Shown here one piece after another: positions 22,421-33,602 of a stretch of DNA of 64,000 nucleotides. Below the pieces are notes generated by a model. The model did no database searches. It was not told the DNA's origin and was given only the letters and a program-made list of their open reading frames with translations. Origin of the DNA: Hyphodiscus hymeniophilus (taxonomy: Eukaryota; Ascomycota; Leotiomycetes; Helotiales; Hyphodiscaceae); contig VNKQ01000020.1 in assembly GCA_016508695.1 (NCBI GenBank), positions 496,001-560,000 of the forward strand, in the 5' to 3' direction. The first letter of the stretch is position 1, and each line of letters begins with the position of its first letter. A program made the translations under genes and the position numbers.

Positions 22421-24832
22421 ATGATGGCCTCTCCCCCAGCATACCAGCCGGCTCTCTCCCCAGACACAAGTTCACTCGATGCTGATCAGCCAACGCACCG
22501 GTGGCTAACGGCTTATCTTCCTAGCTATTCGACCGCCAGTCCTTCATACTGGTGGGAGGAGATAGCTTCGGAAGTCCTTCGAACCTCACACGAGTTTGAC
22601 GACATCAAGCTTGTCGTCAAATTCACTCCCGGCCTCGACTCTTCTACTGCTGTTACCTTGCTTTCCAGCCGACGCAAGGGCTGGTTAGACGCCTTTTTGA
22701 ACGTTCTCTACCGAGATGAAGCCGTCGATAAGCCCTCTTGCGGCTGTCTGCTCTCCACGGCCGAGGCAATCGTGGCTGCTATTCCCTCGAGGAGGTCTTT
22801 CGGAGTGCCCCGCGTCTGAAGGTCTCAGCCGAAGCTTCGCAAACCGAGCGCACTCTTCAGCACCTCAACCAGCCAGCTCTTGAACGGACTGGAACGCAAG
22901 TCGACCGAACGGAACCATGGTTGGGTGAACGTCAAGACGACAGTCCAGGTAGGCGCGCCGGCCGTCCTTCATACGAAGAAGCGGTACGCTAATTATACGC
23001 AGATCAGCCAATGATTCTCGATGGTGACGAGCCATATGAGGCAGGTACTAGGGATGAGGCCGAAGACGCTTCTGGTGATGTCGATCCTGGGAATATTGAG
23101 CAGGATGCGAATTCGCAAGACAGCCTCGCGAGCGCAGAACTCGCCTCCACCGCAACAAAGTCCAACGGTCCATGGTATAATGCTGAGGAGGGTTGTTGGA
23201 TCGACGAGCCTGCTCTAGGACTCGGGTCTGCTGAGCAGGGCGTGCCTTTTGCTCCCGCACAAGGTCGACCTCAGACTCTCTCCCAGCCCTCTTCGCCACT
23301 CCAGGATCCGATTAATGAGCAAGACATCGGCAATATTACTCGGACCACGTCGGCCGAGTCAGCGCCTCACTTTCTGCCCGAGCTTTCCGCCCACGGCGAT
23401 GATGGATGGACTGAGGACTGCATGGCCGAATTAGAGAGAGAAGTGAGGCTGGCTCTGGTAGGCCATATGCAGTCATCAACGACCCGCGCACCAACTCCTC
23501 CACGTTCTCGCTCGGTCGAGGCATCACAGGACGGGATCCAGAGCCGAGACCGTGGAACCGCTGGAGGCAGATCAGACGAGCCGCGAGAGGCTTCCCGGCC
23601 CCGTACCGCAGCTCAGGCCCCTAAGGAGTTGGATCGTTTGGTGGAAGCACCGGGGAGGAGCGAACCACGTCAGTGGGAGCTGGTGGGAGAAGCGGAAGGG
23701 GATGCGATGCAGCAGCAAGAGGAGGAGCTCGAACGACAGAAGGAAGAGCTCGTGGAGCCAGCTGTGGGTGATCAGCAGTACCTCGTCGTGACTAACGAGA
23801 AGGACGATCCTAAGGATAAGGAAGTCACCGAGGCTCTGCTAGCCGCGCAACTCGAGTTTAACAAGCACCGCTTTCGACTGCGCGGGATCCGCACCCGGCG
23901 GCCGCTTACCGGACGCCACACAAAGACAATTTAGTATCGAGTCGTGTGGGGGAAACATCCAAGTAGGTCTGATTACTGGGTTGACGAAGACGACGAACAG
24001 ATATCAAAAGCGCTGTCGCCCTGCGAACGATCCTCTGAAGACTTCGTCCCACAGCTTGAACGGGACGTTACGCGAGTTCATCGCATGCGCTCTAGCCGGT
24101 GTAACAAAGACAGGAAAGTTTTCGAGTACCTGGTCGATGAGCGTCTATCTACTTGAATCCCTGAACATTAGTTGAGAATCTCACTCAGCCCTACGTTGTG
24201 CGCTGAACTCAAAGGTATCTTGCTAATGCTTTGGATTGAGAACTTGAGGAACAGGTCGCTAACGGAACACGTCTGAAGTAACATCCTCCCTCCTTGCCCC
24301 AAGCCAAGCATAGTCTGAGATGCATATCGAGTGTCTAGCGACTCTGGTCAATAATAACGAGCACTGCCATCCATCGCGAACCTCTCGAAGTCCTTCTAGG
24401 CCCACTGATCTATTAGACCTGCTAGCGAATGTCGAGCCTGAGCCAGAGAATGGGGAAGAGAAGTGGGGACATCAGGACGCGCAGAATGAGGTCTGTAGCG
24501 ACGGTCACCATTCCGTAGACGCACGTTATCATGACACTTGCGATACTGGTGATGAAGACCCACGACCTCTAAAGCGACGAAAGCCACGCTCGGCGCCTAC
24601 CGACCCTCCGCCCCAGGCTCATCACGGACATCTCTCGACTTTGGTAGAGAGTGGCCACCAACAGGCCTCGCGGACCTCTCAGAGCCCCTCCGGAGCAACA
24701 GACTCAGTATCAGTTGCTGAGTATCAGGAACGGCCCTTTCAAGGCTTCCTCAAACGTACCCGGATCGGAAGCACGACGTCGTTCAATCTGGAGTTCCATC
24801 TGGTCCACTCACCCGCTACGATTCGGTGTTGA
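22421..24832 (+). pseudogene. Chromo-like family, copy C (multiple premature stops, Myb end lost)
   Basis: Exon 1 (22421-22948) encodes an N-terminal domain (SYWWEEIASEVLRTSHEFDD, GLDSSTAVTLLSSRRKGWLD) broken by TGA at 22817-22819. Then comes an intron (22949 to about 23002-23007; GTAGGC donor) at the same place as in copy B. The acidic, Gln/Glu-rich centre (23011-23931) is open. TAG at 23932-23934 stands where B has CAG, TGA at 24154-24156 where B has TGG, and TAG at 24169-24171 where B has CAA. The second intron acceptor is AAG instead of CAG. Homology with B continues through QERPFQGFLKRTRIG and then ends near 24800, so the Myb repeat is missing. The lesions are mostly C-to-T or G-to-A. 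Confidence 0.75.
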
Positions 24833-25100
24833 CGACTGCAAAACACCAACACTAGCGCTCAGCTACCAATAAGGGACTAGTTAAGTGCAGCCTCATACAC
24901 TCTGGGGAAATTCAGTTTGAGTCAAGAGAGCGGGTATAAATTGGTTGGACCGGAGACCGTTTTCACGAAATCAGCGGTGACGATTCTTTCATTATTTAAA
25001 CCGTCGTTCTCCTTCCTAATTATTTTATTATTCGCAGCCATATCTAACATTATAAAACACTTGAATTCTAATCACCGAACTGCGACACGCGCACCGAATC

Positions 25101-25700
25101 ATGTCTTCCAAAATCCCCAAATCCGTCTTCGCTGCCCTAGCGCAGAAAGTAAGGGAGAGTCCAGATAAACTCAAAAGCCTGAAATTTGCCGATGCCACAA
25201 CTGCCAAAACCGCCGTCAAGACTCAAGATCTCCGTTTTGACGTGCACAGAAACACCCAAAACCCGAACATGGCCACAGGCATTATTCAAGCCAACAGCGA
25301 AGCACAGAATAAGGTCGTCAAGAGTTTCATCAAAGGGCATACTGGTGGCCACAAGGGTACTCACCAGGTCATCGGAGAGAAGATCAGGTTTGTGTTGGGA
25401 AGCAACCTGGACGTTGAAGCTGTCGCAAGCGCTATAGAAAGCGGAGGCGTTGATGATGGCGCGGCTGCGGTTGGCTCTGTAGCTGCAACCACCACCGGAA
25501 GCACATCTGGAGCATCTCCAACATCAGATTGGACTTGGAGCACTGAACATGGTCGGTATTATCGTAAGAAGAGTGACGGAACATACGAATGGTCGGAGGC
25601 GTCGGAAGCGGCATCGGCCGGCGAGTGGACATGGAGCGCTGAACAACGCAAATATTATCGTTACAAAGCTGACGGAACGGTTGAATGGTCTGGGCAATAG
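25101..25700 (+). CDS. Protein with two Trp/Tyr-rich C-terminal repeats, function unknown
   Basis: A single-exon 199-residue protein; a TATA-like ATTATAAAAC lies ~50 bases upstream. Three parts: an N-terminal helical segment (SSKIPKSVFAALAQKVRES), a conserved central block (VKTQDLRFDV, GHKGTHQVIGEKIRFVL), and after an Ala/Gly/Thr linker two copies of W-T-W-S-(T/A)-E-x5-YYRxKxDGTxEWS, about 23 residues each and 11 residues apart. The repeats resemble WW-like or cell-wall-type aromatic repeats, but I cannot assign a family. No signal peptide. A paralogue with the same layout and a frameshift lies at 61596-62203. Confidence 0.75.
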   Translation: MSSKIPKSVFAALAQKVRESPDKLKSLKFADATTAKTAVKTQDLRFDVHRNTQNPNMATGIIQANSEAQNKVVKSFIKGHTGGHKGTHQVIGEKIRFVLGSNLDVEAVASAIESGGVDDGAAAVGSVAATTTGSTSGASPTSDWTWSTEHGRYYRKKSDGTYEWSEASEAASAGEWTWSAEQRKYYRYKADGTVEWSGQ

Positions 25701-25957
25701 GAGGAGAGCGATGGTGGGGAAGCGAATTCGGAATTGAGTTCTCTGGTAGAAGTCATGCGTTGTTTCCTGCTTGTTTTCACACGTGGTTGTTTATTTGAGC
25801 CTGTTCTTAAGTTGTTTTTCTCCTGGAGGGATAGCGGCTAGCGTGCCATTGATTGTTTTGAGTCTTTAAGCTTCTGTTCACGCTGTTACATGTAACTGGC
25901 GACTCCAATGCAAGTCTCATTGTCCGAAAACATATTGCAACCACCAAATTCCCGTAT

Positions 25958-27985
25958 TCAAGCATCTCTATCTTGATAGGGCCATATTCGTGAGTAGAGA
26001 GTTTTCTGCGATTCGGATTGGGCCATATCCACAAACATCTCTCTGACAACATTATTGACATGTAAAGCCTGTTCGTAACCCTCTCTCGGAACCATACCGC
26101 CTAGCGGTATCAGATCATTGATTTGAAGTTGGTACAAGACTTCTCCAAGACCTTCTACAAGCTCCAGTTCACTGTTGTGGAGCTGTAGCTCGTGCTCTGT
26201 AAATTGTATGGGACAAGGCGTGGTGGCTGGTGCGATTTCCTTCCATCGAGAAGCTAGATGTATCAAGGCGTGACGAAAAGAGAACACGTCATTCCTGCTC
26301 CAAGCGCCACAAAGTAAAGATACAGGTTCGGTCAGAAGACCGCGATTGTGTAAATTTACTGCGGCCCAGCGTGGCTCATTCTTAAGCTTGCTGAGATTTC
26401 GATAACGGCTGAGTAGATCTGCAGTCTCATTTGAGCCTTCGCCGGGGTCGAAATCTTCTGCCATAGTCTCTACTCGTCCATTGCTGGAGCGACGGTCAAC
26501 CGGAAGAAGCATACGTGGGATACGGTGCTGAAGGAAAGGCTCTGAAACCGAAGCCGACTGCCAGTCAATGATGCAAGTAATTTTCTTCGTGTCCGGATCG
26601 ACAAAGATATTATCGAGGTGGAGGTCTGGATGCGAGAGCGATGTTCGGAATGGACCTGGTGATAAGTGTGGCGCTACTTGAAGGTACCGATTCAACAGTG
26701 AAATGTAGTCGTCGGGAGAGACTGGCGTTTCGATAGATCGGTAGGCATTGAGTTTTGGCTTGGCGTAAGCCTTTGCCCATTGTATCTCATTGATACCCAT
26801 ACCTGCCATGTAGGACAGAGGAGTGCTCCCTTGTTATATTAGCAGGATACTTAGCTTGGAAGAGTTAGATAACTTGCAGGGACCTCGATCTAATTTCATC
26901 GCAGCTCTTTCACCCTCCCAAAGTCTCGCTTCAGTCAAAGGCCCAAGTGCATACCGCTCTACTGACACGGAGTCGACTTGCCGCGCAGGATCGTTATAAG
27001 ATGGAGACGCGGTTTCCAGATTTTGGACCGGAAGACCGCGGTTCTCCAAATCTTCCTTGTAATAGATGCAACCATGTTTTCGAAACGAAACCGACGTCAG
27101 CTTTATCTCTAAGTCAACAAGCTGGGTCACGAGATCGGCTTTTGATTCTGTTCTCCAATGATGCCAAAGAGTCCCCAATGGCTGGCCTTCCGCCTTCTCC
27201 TCAATGATGTACTCGGCACCGACTGGATTGAGCGGGTCCAAAGAATATGCGTAGATGCGCGGAACAGGAATATCCAAGACTGTGCGTAGCTAAAATACAC
27301 CAGTCAGGACTTCGTAAATGATTCGATTGTGACAGATCACGTACAAAATCTCGTGTAGCAACCTCAGAAGCAGTTGTATAGAACGCGGGACCAGCATTAG
27401 GGTTAGGAATCTTTGCCAGAATCTGCGCTCCGTTGTCCATAGTCATGAGAAAAGCCTTGTTGTATTGTCCTTCGGTGCATTTGATCAGTTTGACACCTGA
27501 GTTTACGTTAGGTTCAAACCAGCTGGTGGCTACATCTCATAGTGCACGATGTAACATGAACTTACAGGACGTGGCACAGTCACCAGTAGCTTTGGCCGCG
27601 GCATCTATTAGGGCAGAGATTCTAAATTTGCGATAGCGCATGGCGAGGTTTTCGGTTTCATTGCATCTGGAACACTGTTAGGTCACGTGACCACGATGGT
27701 GGAGTTGGAATCGCACAGCCACCGGTATCGAGTATACTGATACAGCTCGTCTTCTGAGATTTCTTCCTCTATGATCTAAATGAGTAAAGCTTTTCATAGG
27801 CCATGGGCTGGAAACGTCAGCCTACCCGAATCATCACCCATTTGCTTGCGAAAGACGGGCATTGCACTGGCGCTTATCAGACGGCGAGATGTTTGCTGTC
27901 GACAGCGCCTGAGTTCGTTGCTCCGAATAAATTTTCGAGTAGGGCACGATGTAAGCTGGTTAGAAATGCAGGAGAATATTTTCAT
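25958..27985 (-). CDS. AIM9-like APH-family kinase, mitochondrial type
   Basis: Six exons on the minus strand: 27985-27826, 27768-27717, 27666-27566, 27496-27345, 27289-26878 and 26829-25958, giving 582 residues in one frame. Intron 5 (26877-26830) has a GC donor (GCAAGT). Exon 1 is Arg/Ser-rich with few acids, like a mitochondrial presequence. Conserved blocks in order: YQYTRYRW; CTEGQYNKAF; AKIPNPNAGPAFYTTASEVA; DIPVPRIYAYS; the catalytic loop HPDLHLDNIF (about residues 359-368); CIIDWQSASVSE with the metal-binding Asp. This layout matches the fungal AIM9 (altered inheritance of mitochondria) group. A paralogue with the same intron phases starts at 62686. Family sure; substrate unknown. Confidence 0.9.
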
Positions 27986-28148
27986 TATGATATGTTGACA
28001 GCCTTGCTTACTTCGGCAAGAAGGTTTCTGTGTTTAAGGACTTGGAAAGAAAGCGGTTATCGTCACGGTAGTATTTAGTGTAACGCTAGATAGGCTTAGC
28101 GGCATCACTTCCGACCAATATAGCGAGCTCTTACCTATACGACTGCAG

Positions 28149-28858
28149 ATGCATACTATATTGATCTCCTGGCGTGTCATGATAATCGCATACGAAACCA
28201 GCCAAACTCTATAGTCGACGAAAAAGACGGTCGCGCACAGATGGCGAATCTATTCGCGATGCGAGGGCTTCTTCCCCACTTCACAAGCCGAGACCTTTGG
28301 TGTGGACCATTTGTGTTCAATCTCACCGACCTGCATGGAAGCAACATCTTTGTCGACTGCGATTGGCACATCAAATATATCGTTGATCTCGAGTGGGCAT
28401 GCTCGCTTCCGATAGAGATGCTGACTCCTCCGTATTGGATCACCAGCCGCGCGGTGGATGAGCTTGAAGATGACGAGCTTCAAACATTCGAGAAGGCATA
28501 CCAAGATTTCACGGATATATTCGAAAAAGAGGAGAAAAGTTTCCCTCCCACTTATGGTAGTGCTACATACCGCACAGATATTATGAGGAGAGGTTGGAAG
28601 ATTGGAAATTTCTGGTACTTCCACGCACTAAAAAGTCCCAAAGGGTTGTTCAACCTTTTCCGGCAATATGTGCAGCCAATATTTGAATCGCGACGCGATA
28701 ATTTCACGCCACATCTCGACGAATTTGCACAGATGGTATCGCCCTATTGGGCTTCTGATGCGCTCGTTCCAAAGTTGCGGACAAAACGAAGTAAGAGCAA
28801 AAGTTGCGAGAATTGTTTGAGAAGGGTGGGTCAGTCCAATAACAAATCCTCAGCCTGA
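28149..28858 (+). pseudogene. APH-family kinase, C-terminal half only
   Basis: From an apparent acceptor (CTGCAG, 28148) the frame runs to 28858. It begins AYYIDLLACHDNRIR, continues through the catalytic loop FNLTDLHGSNIFVD and YIVDLEWACSLP with the metal-binding Asp, and ends in the usual helical C-lobe (WKIGNFWYFHAL). The N-lobe (Gly-rich strand, ATP Lys) is missing: the 160 bases upstream carry stops in every frame, with only a weak trace (LDRLSGITSDQYSEL). It could be a truncated duplicate, or a gene whose 5' exons I cannot recover. It lies head-to-head with the AIM9-like gene at 27985. Confidence 0.65.
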
Positions 28859-31343
28859 GTATGCGATCAGAATGATCAAAGTGACTATGGAGTGAATATC
28901 GGCGACCTTCATCCTGGCCAGGATTCAATATAACTTGTAGTATGATATTTGGTAGACAGGATCCTTTTAGATATCATCCGACCTGTGCGAAAACATTTCG
29001 ACGAACAATTCTGTGACCGGTTGGGCTGGGATTGGCCATCGCGCCCCTATTCACCATGAAATCATGACCAGCGACCCCCTTTACTACCTTGGTCTTGCTT
29101 CTATCTACGTCTATGACATGTCCCGTATCAAGAAGTGCCTTTCTTGTGTCCTTTCCTTGCGTGTGGCTCATTGGCAGCGCTGCTGCTGTCCATCTTGTGT
29201 CAATATACCGTCAGTCTCCCTCTGATACCGCCCTTCCTCCTTCAACTTCCTGCCACCCGTGAAACTCCTATCTTTTGACTCCGTCCAAATCAACATCGTA
29301 ATGTCATCGGGTGAAATTGTGTACATGAACCAAATATCCGCAAGTCCAGATTGTTAAGGCATGCCAGGCCCATGCCTCAAATCGTTCTATGTGTGATGAC
29401 TCCACTTCGATGTTTGGAGCTATGGCCACTCCCTGCTGGGCCAAGTGTGTCTGCTGCGTGTTCTGTGAATTGCTGATGCTGTTTCATTGAGGTTGAAGAA
29501 TGGGTCGGATCGGACTGCAGGTGCAGGAGGCGGTGATGCTTCGCGTGTTGAGGTAAGGAGAAGTTACCGCCGGCTTGCAAGAACGCTTCACTGTAGACAC
29601 CTTCCTCCTATGCGGACCACTGCACATTGCCATCCCCAGCAAAATCGCTTCTGCCACTATGACCCGGAGACGCGCGTGAACAGCCAAGAAGCTTTGTGAT
29701 CGCCTGTTGGTTTCCATCTCGATACCCGGTGTTATGTTGCTTGTCTGCCCCGTACAATTCTGACTCCCAAGGCGAGGAAGTATGGGCAGACGAGAGAGGT
29801 TCCCAAGATGTACCCGGAATATGCTGCCCCTGAGATCCAACTAGATGCTGGTGAACTCGTCCTCATGCTTCAACTTTTCCTCACACGGTGAGCGCCTTGC
29901 TTTCCGAGCGGTTCGCGTCCTTTGTAACCCTTTTCAAGCTGATGTCGTACCTGCTGCGGGCAAGCCTTCTGCCCCAAAGTCTGACGGGTTGCTGGTTTGA
30001 TATGCATAGACATTCGTCCGAGGTATCATGCTCTGGTGCCAAGTTCCAACAGCACATGTATTGTCTCTCAAAGATATCTCGATGCTGGTTCCTTCGTTGC
30101 ATCTCTGTCTGCAGCAGAGAATGCCATCAAATGATGTCGTGGTACTCTCGTGATAGGCTCGACGCAATGCGCTGGCGTCGAAATGACCGTCCATTTAAAG
30201 CTGGAACTCGACGTCGACGCAGAGTTGACTAATAGCTTTTGCCTCCTAGTTAGTTGATGGTCTAGGAGGTTATGGCTGCGGACAGTGAGTGCAGGTACAT
30301 ACATGATCAGGTGCTGTCCAGGCAGCTTTGTTCACCGCCTTCCAGCTCGAAAACTTCGCCACCGTCGTAGTAGGCGCATAGTATGTTATGCAAATCCTGG
30401 ACACCTTAATTTGTTTGATGTACTGTAAGAATCCCAAACAGTTAAATTTCTCGACCTTTTTTGCGACTGAAGCGTTAGCGCACCCTTTCAGCCGAAGGCA
30501 TTGAAGCAAGTCACGCACACCAAAATAATCCCTCGAAATTGCAAGAAAAGATATCAGACAACCATCCAAGGCTGATACGAGCGCTTCAAAGGAGCATCGC
30601 GGGAGTCGGATTGCCATGCTGTCGCTTGGGGCCACGTTGACGCCATGGTGGATGCACACAAGATCAGACGATGCAAAGAGGTCAGCTCGATGTGGTTGAT
30701 ATTGCAGAATTTTAAAACGTTCTTCTCGAGCTTTGTTTTGAACCTTCGAAGCTTGGTCCACCTTTTGCAGCCTAAACAGCATTGAAGCCTAATTGCACTA
30801 GGGGTCTTCTTTCTTCGGTCAGTATCGGGTTGCTAATAAAATCACATGGGCACGTTGAACCCCACCATACATCAGCGTCTCCCGACAACATCAGATTCTT
30901 TGCTTCCTCACACAGCGCCTTTGTTTACTACATCATCTCAATCATCGAGCTTCGTGTATCCTATCAAGGCGTAGGACCTGCCTCTGATTTTCAGGGCTCG
31001 TCACCACCTGTTTTTGCGCGCAATCTTTTACGTCTCCGAACCAGGCAAACCGTCCCCCACATCAAGGTGAAATATACAAGACGAAGTCGTTTCATCCCCA
31101 ATAACACTGCGAGATCGTATGAGCGATAGTCTCCCTCATTCTCGAATTCCTTCTTGACCTGCTGACAAGCATCACACTGACGCATTTCGTAGTCATCGTT
31201 CCCCCTTACACATCGAACATCCAAACTCGAATCGAACATCCCCCACCTCGAGCCTCCAACAAACTCGCCAGCATTTGACCTCGACCCTTCCCATCAACCC
31301 CATTCTAGTAAGAGCCTACAGAGCGGTACACATTCCTTTTTAC
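28859..31343. other. Gene-poor stretch with possible decayed coding sequence
   Basis: About 2.5 kb. Between 29540 and 30160 the + strand has protein-like stretches in one direction (GLQERFTVDTFLLCGPLHIA; NPFQADVVPAAGKPSAPKS) separated by stops such as TGA and TAG where Trp or Gln would fit. That suggests an old, mutated gene, but no family is recognised. The longest ORF (30782-30270, minus, 170 codons) has no motif. Confidence 0.3.
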
Positions 31344-31449
31344 ATGTCTGCCAGTGTCGCTGACTTTGCAGCGGCCAAAGACAATAATTTTGAACCCCAA
31401 TATAATCGAGCTTGGATCTTGAACTTGGCTGAGAGTGTTCCTTACCACA

Positions 31450-31741
31450 ATGCCTGAAGTAAGATCGGCTTCGACCCTCTAAATGCTTGCCAATTCTAAT
31501 GCGAAGAACACAGGTCGAACAAACAAGCAACGGGGATTACGAAATCATTAAGGAGGAGCATACTTTTGCTGCAGCTAGTTATGATAGATATATGTCATGG
31601 AAGGCTGGAGAGGGTCACATCATTATGGGTATACGGACGCTTAAGACAGATACGAACGAAGTGAATGTGATTCTTCGTAAAGGGTGGAGTGTAGTGGTGA
31701 CGAATACGGAGTTCAAATTGGTGGAAACTATTACTTATTGA
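31450..31741 (+). CDS. Small orphan protein, two exons
   Basis: Exons 31450-31458 (ATG CCT GAA) and 31514-31741 give 78 residues. The 55-base intron has GTAAGA, a CTAAT-like branch (TTCTAATGCG) and ACACAG. The second exon reads as a compact mixed fold (FAAASYDRYMSWKAGEGHII, VNVILRKGWSVVVTNTEFKL). An upstream ORF of 37 codons (31344-31457) overlaps the start codon in another frame. No family recognised. The stop lies 6 bases from the stop of the convergent gene at 31748. Confidence 0.5.
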
Positions 31742-31747
31742 TAGAAT

Positions 31748-33602
31748 TCAAAGAACAGGAAATGCATTTTTATACAAATCCAATCCCATCTCAGAACCCA
31801 ATAGAACCTCCATCTTACAATCGCTGCCATTATGTTCGTCGGGAAAGGTTATATTAACAGCGCCACTAAAATCGTGTGTTTTCTTCCTTTCTTGTTCCTT
31901 CCTCCAATTGCTAGTATTCATAGCCTCAAAGAGATATCCACCGAGTACGTTCCTCAAGTCTTCTGCCGAACTCATCGTTGCTTGTAAGATGTCGTTCCCA
32001 ATCGATCCACATAGCCAGATCTCTAACTTGATATCCTCACCTTCGCGATAAGCAACATGCAAACGAGCAGTATCGGTAAATCTCATGCATCGCCTCTCCT
32101 TCTCTTGATGTCTCATACAGCTTGTATATATACCTTCGAAAATGTAGCCTCCAAGAAATCTCTCCAATTGGTCCACCTCTGCCATTATCGCTATTTTCAT
32201 GCCGCTCACGACCTGCGCCTTACCACCATCCAGACTAGTCTCCTCGGTCACTCCCCCTTGTCTATATCCGGGTCCAACGGATTGTTGTGAGAGGGATGAA
32301 TCGAGACTTGGAGATGAATCAACACGCCTTCGTTCTCTATGGTGGTCGAGGGCTTCGGCCTGTGGTTCTAAACTTGTCGACCCCGCTCTGTTGCTCCAAA
32401 TTTCTGGCTGGCCTCCGGCGGTAGCTTGCACTTCTTCACCAGCTAGTAGATGAATTTCTTCTGGTACTAGTGATTCTGGTGAAGACGAGTCCATCCGATC
32501 TTGAGTTGATGAACTTCTGACTGAAGGTAACTGCTGACCTTGTGTGGCCGCCGCAATGTGCTCTGCTGCATTCAACAGTGCCCCTATCGAATTGGAGCTG
32601 CCGCCAGGAGTACCTGATTCGGCTTCGGTGCCAGGTCTACGACGTTTCAGGCCCGGTTCCGGCACGCTTTGGACAGGTAATTCTCTTTTCTTGGATCCCG
32701 TCCACGGCCTCAGCCTCGAATCCAGTAGCTTCTGCACGCAAGGGGTAGCTTTCTTCGCTCGGTCCAGTATCCCCGGCATGTCCATCACAATGGGTGCCAG
32801 CTTAACAAAATGTGACTTCCTGTGGAGAGGTAGGTTGTTAGAATGAAACGGCTGCGACAGAGTAGACCACTTACAAACTATGAGGCAGCGGATATACCGC
32901 AACAATCATACCAACGTCCTTTCCGTCCAGGAATCTGTTCCACCGAATACCCGCAAAGATCCGTGTATCCAACTTCGCTCTGTCTGCGTCGCTATTATAG
33001 CTGCTCAGATATTGCCACATCTCTGTAGCAGCGTTGCTCTTGTCCTCCTGGCTAACGAGATTATGCCCCCGCTCGGTAGCCAAAGCTCTTGCCTCCACTT
33101 CCCGAATGTGCCAGAGAGCCAAGCTATCGACCACATCTAGTATCTTAGCCACAGACCTAGTGGCCTTGGATATACCGCCGCGTATGATAGTGTCGATGAG
33201 TTCGCCTTTGCTAGTCAAGTTCTGAGCATGCATCAGCTTGTAGTAGGCCTCTAACCCGTCAAGCACATCGTCGAAATCGGCTGCCAAGTTTTCGATCTTG
33301 TAACAATATGGCGACAATGTCTTCTTCTCCTCCTTGGTGAATCCATTAGATTCCTCCAGCAGAGGATGGATAGGGGATGGGAGCTTTGGGGAGTGTAGGC
33401 TTTGGAGTCGTTTGCGGACATCTATATCGAACAGCTGGTCGCTAGGGAGCTGGTGGTTGATCGAATATGCGGAGACAGCATCGAGAAGGTTGAGAGCGTC
33501 ACGTACTACCTGTTTCGCCTAGAGTTTGAGGTCAGCGATAATTCAGCTTAGTATATCGCAGGACGATACCTCAGTCGTGTTATGAATCTGAACGGCGGTC
33601 AT
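31748..33602 (-). CDS. Orphan protein with internal C-terminal duplication
   Basis: Exons 33602-33570, 33518-32875 and 32819-31748 join to 582 residues; introns of 51 and 55 bases with GTATCG and GTAAGT donors. The N-terminal half is helical (KQVVRDALNLLDAVSAYSIN, YCYKIENLAADFDDVLDGLE, SKATRSVAKILDVVDSLALW). A Ser/Pro/Glu-rich linker with KKREL and KRRRPG basic patches follows. The last ~150 residues hold two diverged copies of a ~55-residue unit: LERFLGGYIFEGIYTSCMRH..IKLEIWLCGSIGNDI and LRNVLGGYLFEAMNTSNWRK..CKMEVLLGSEMGLDL. No known domain is recognised. A 650-base divergent promoter separates it from the membrane-protein gene at 34255. Confidence 0.7.

Noticed and set aside
30270..30782. 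170-codon minus-strand ORF
   Set aside because: No family, no splice signals, and no promoter-like leader; could be chance.
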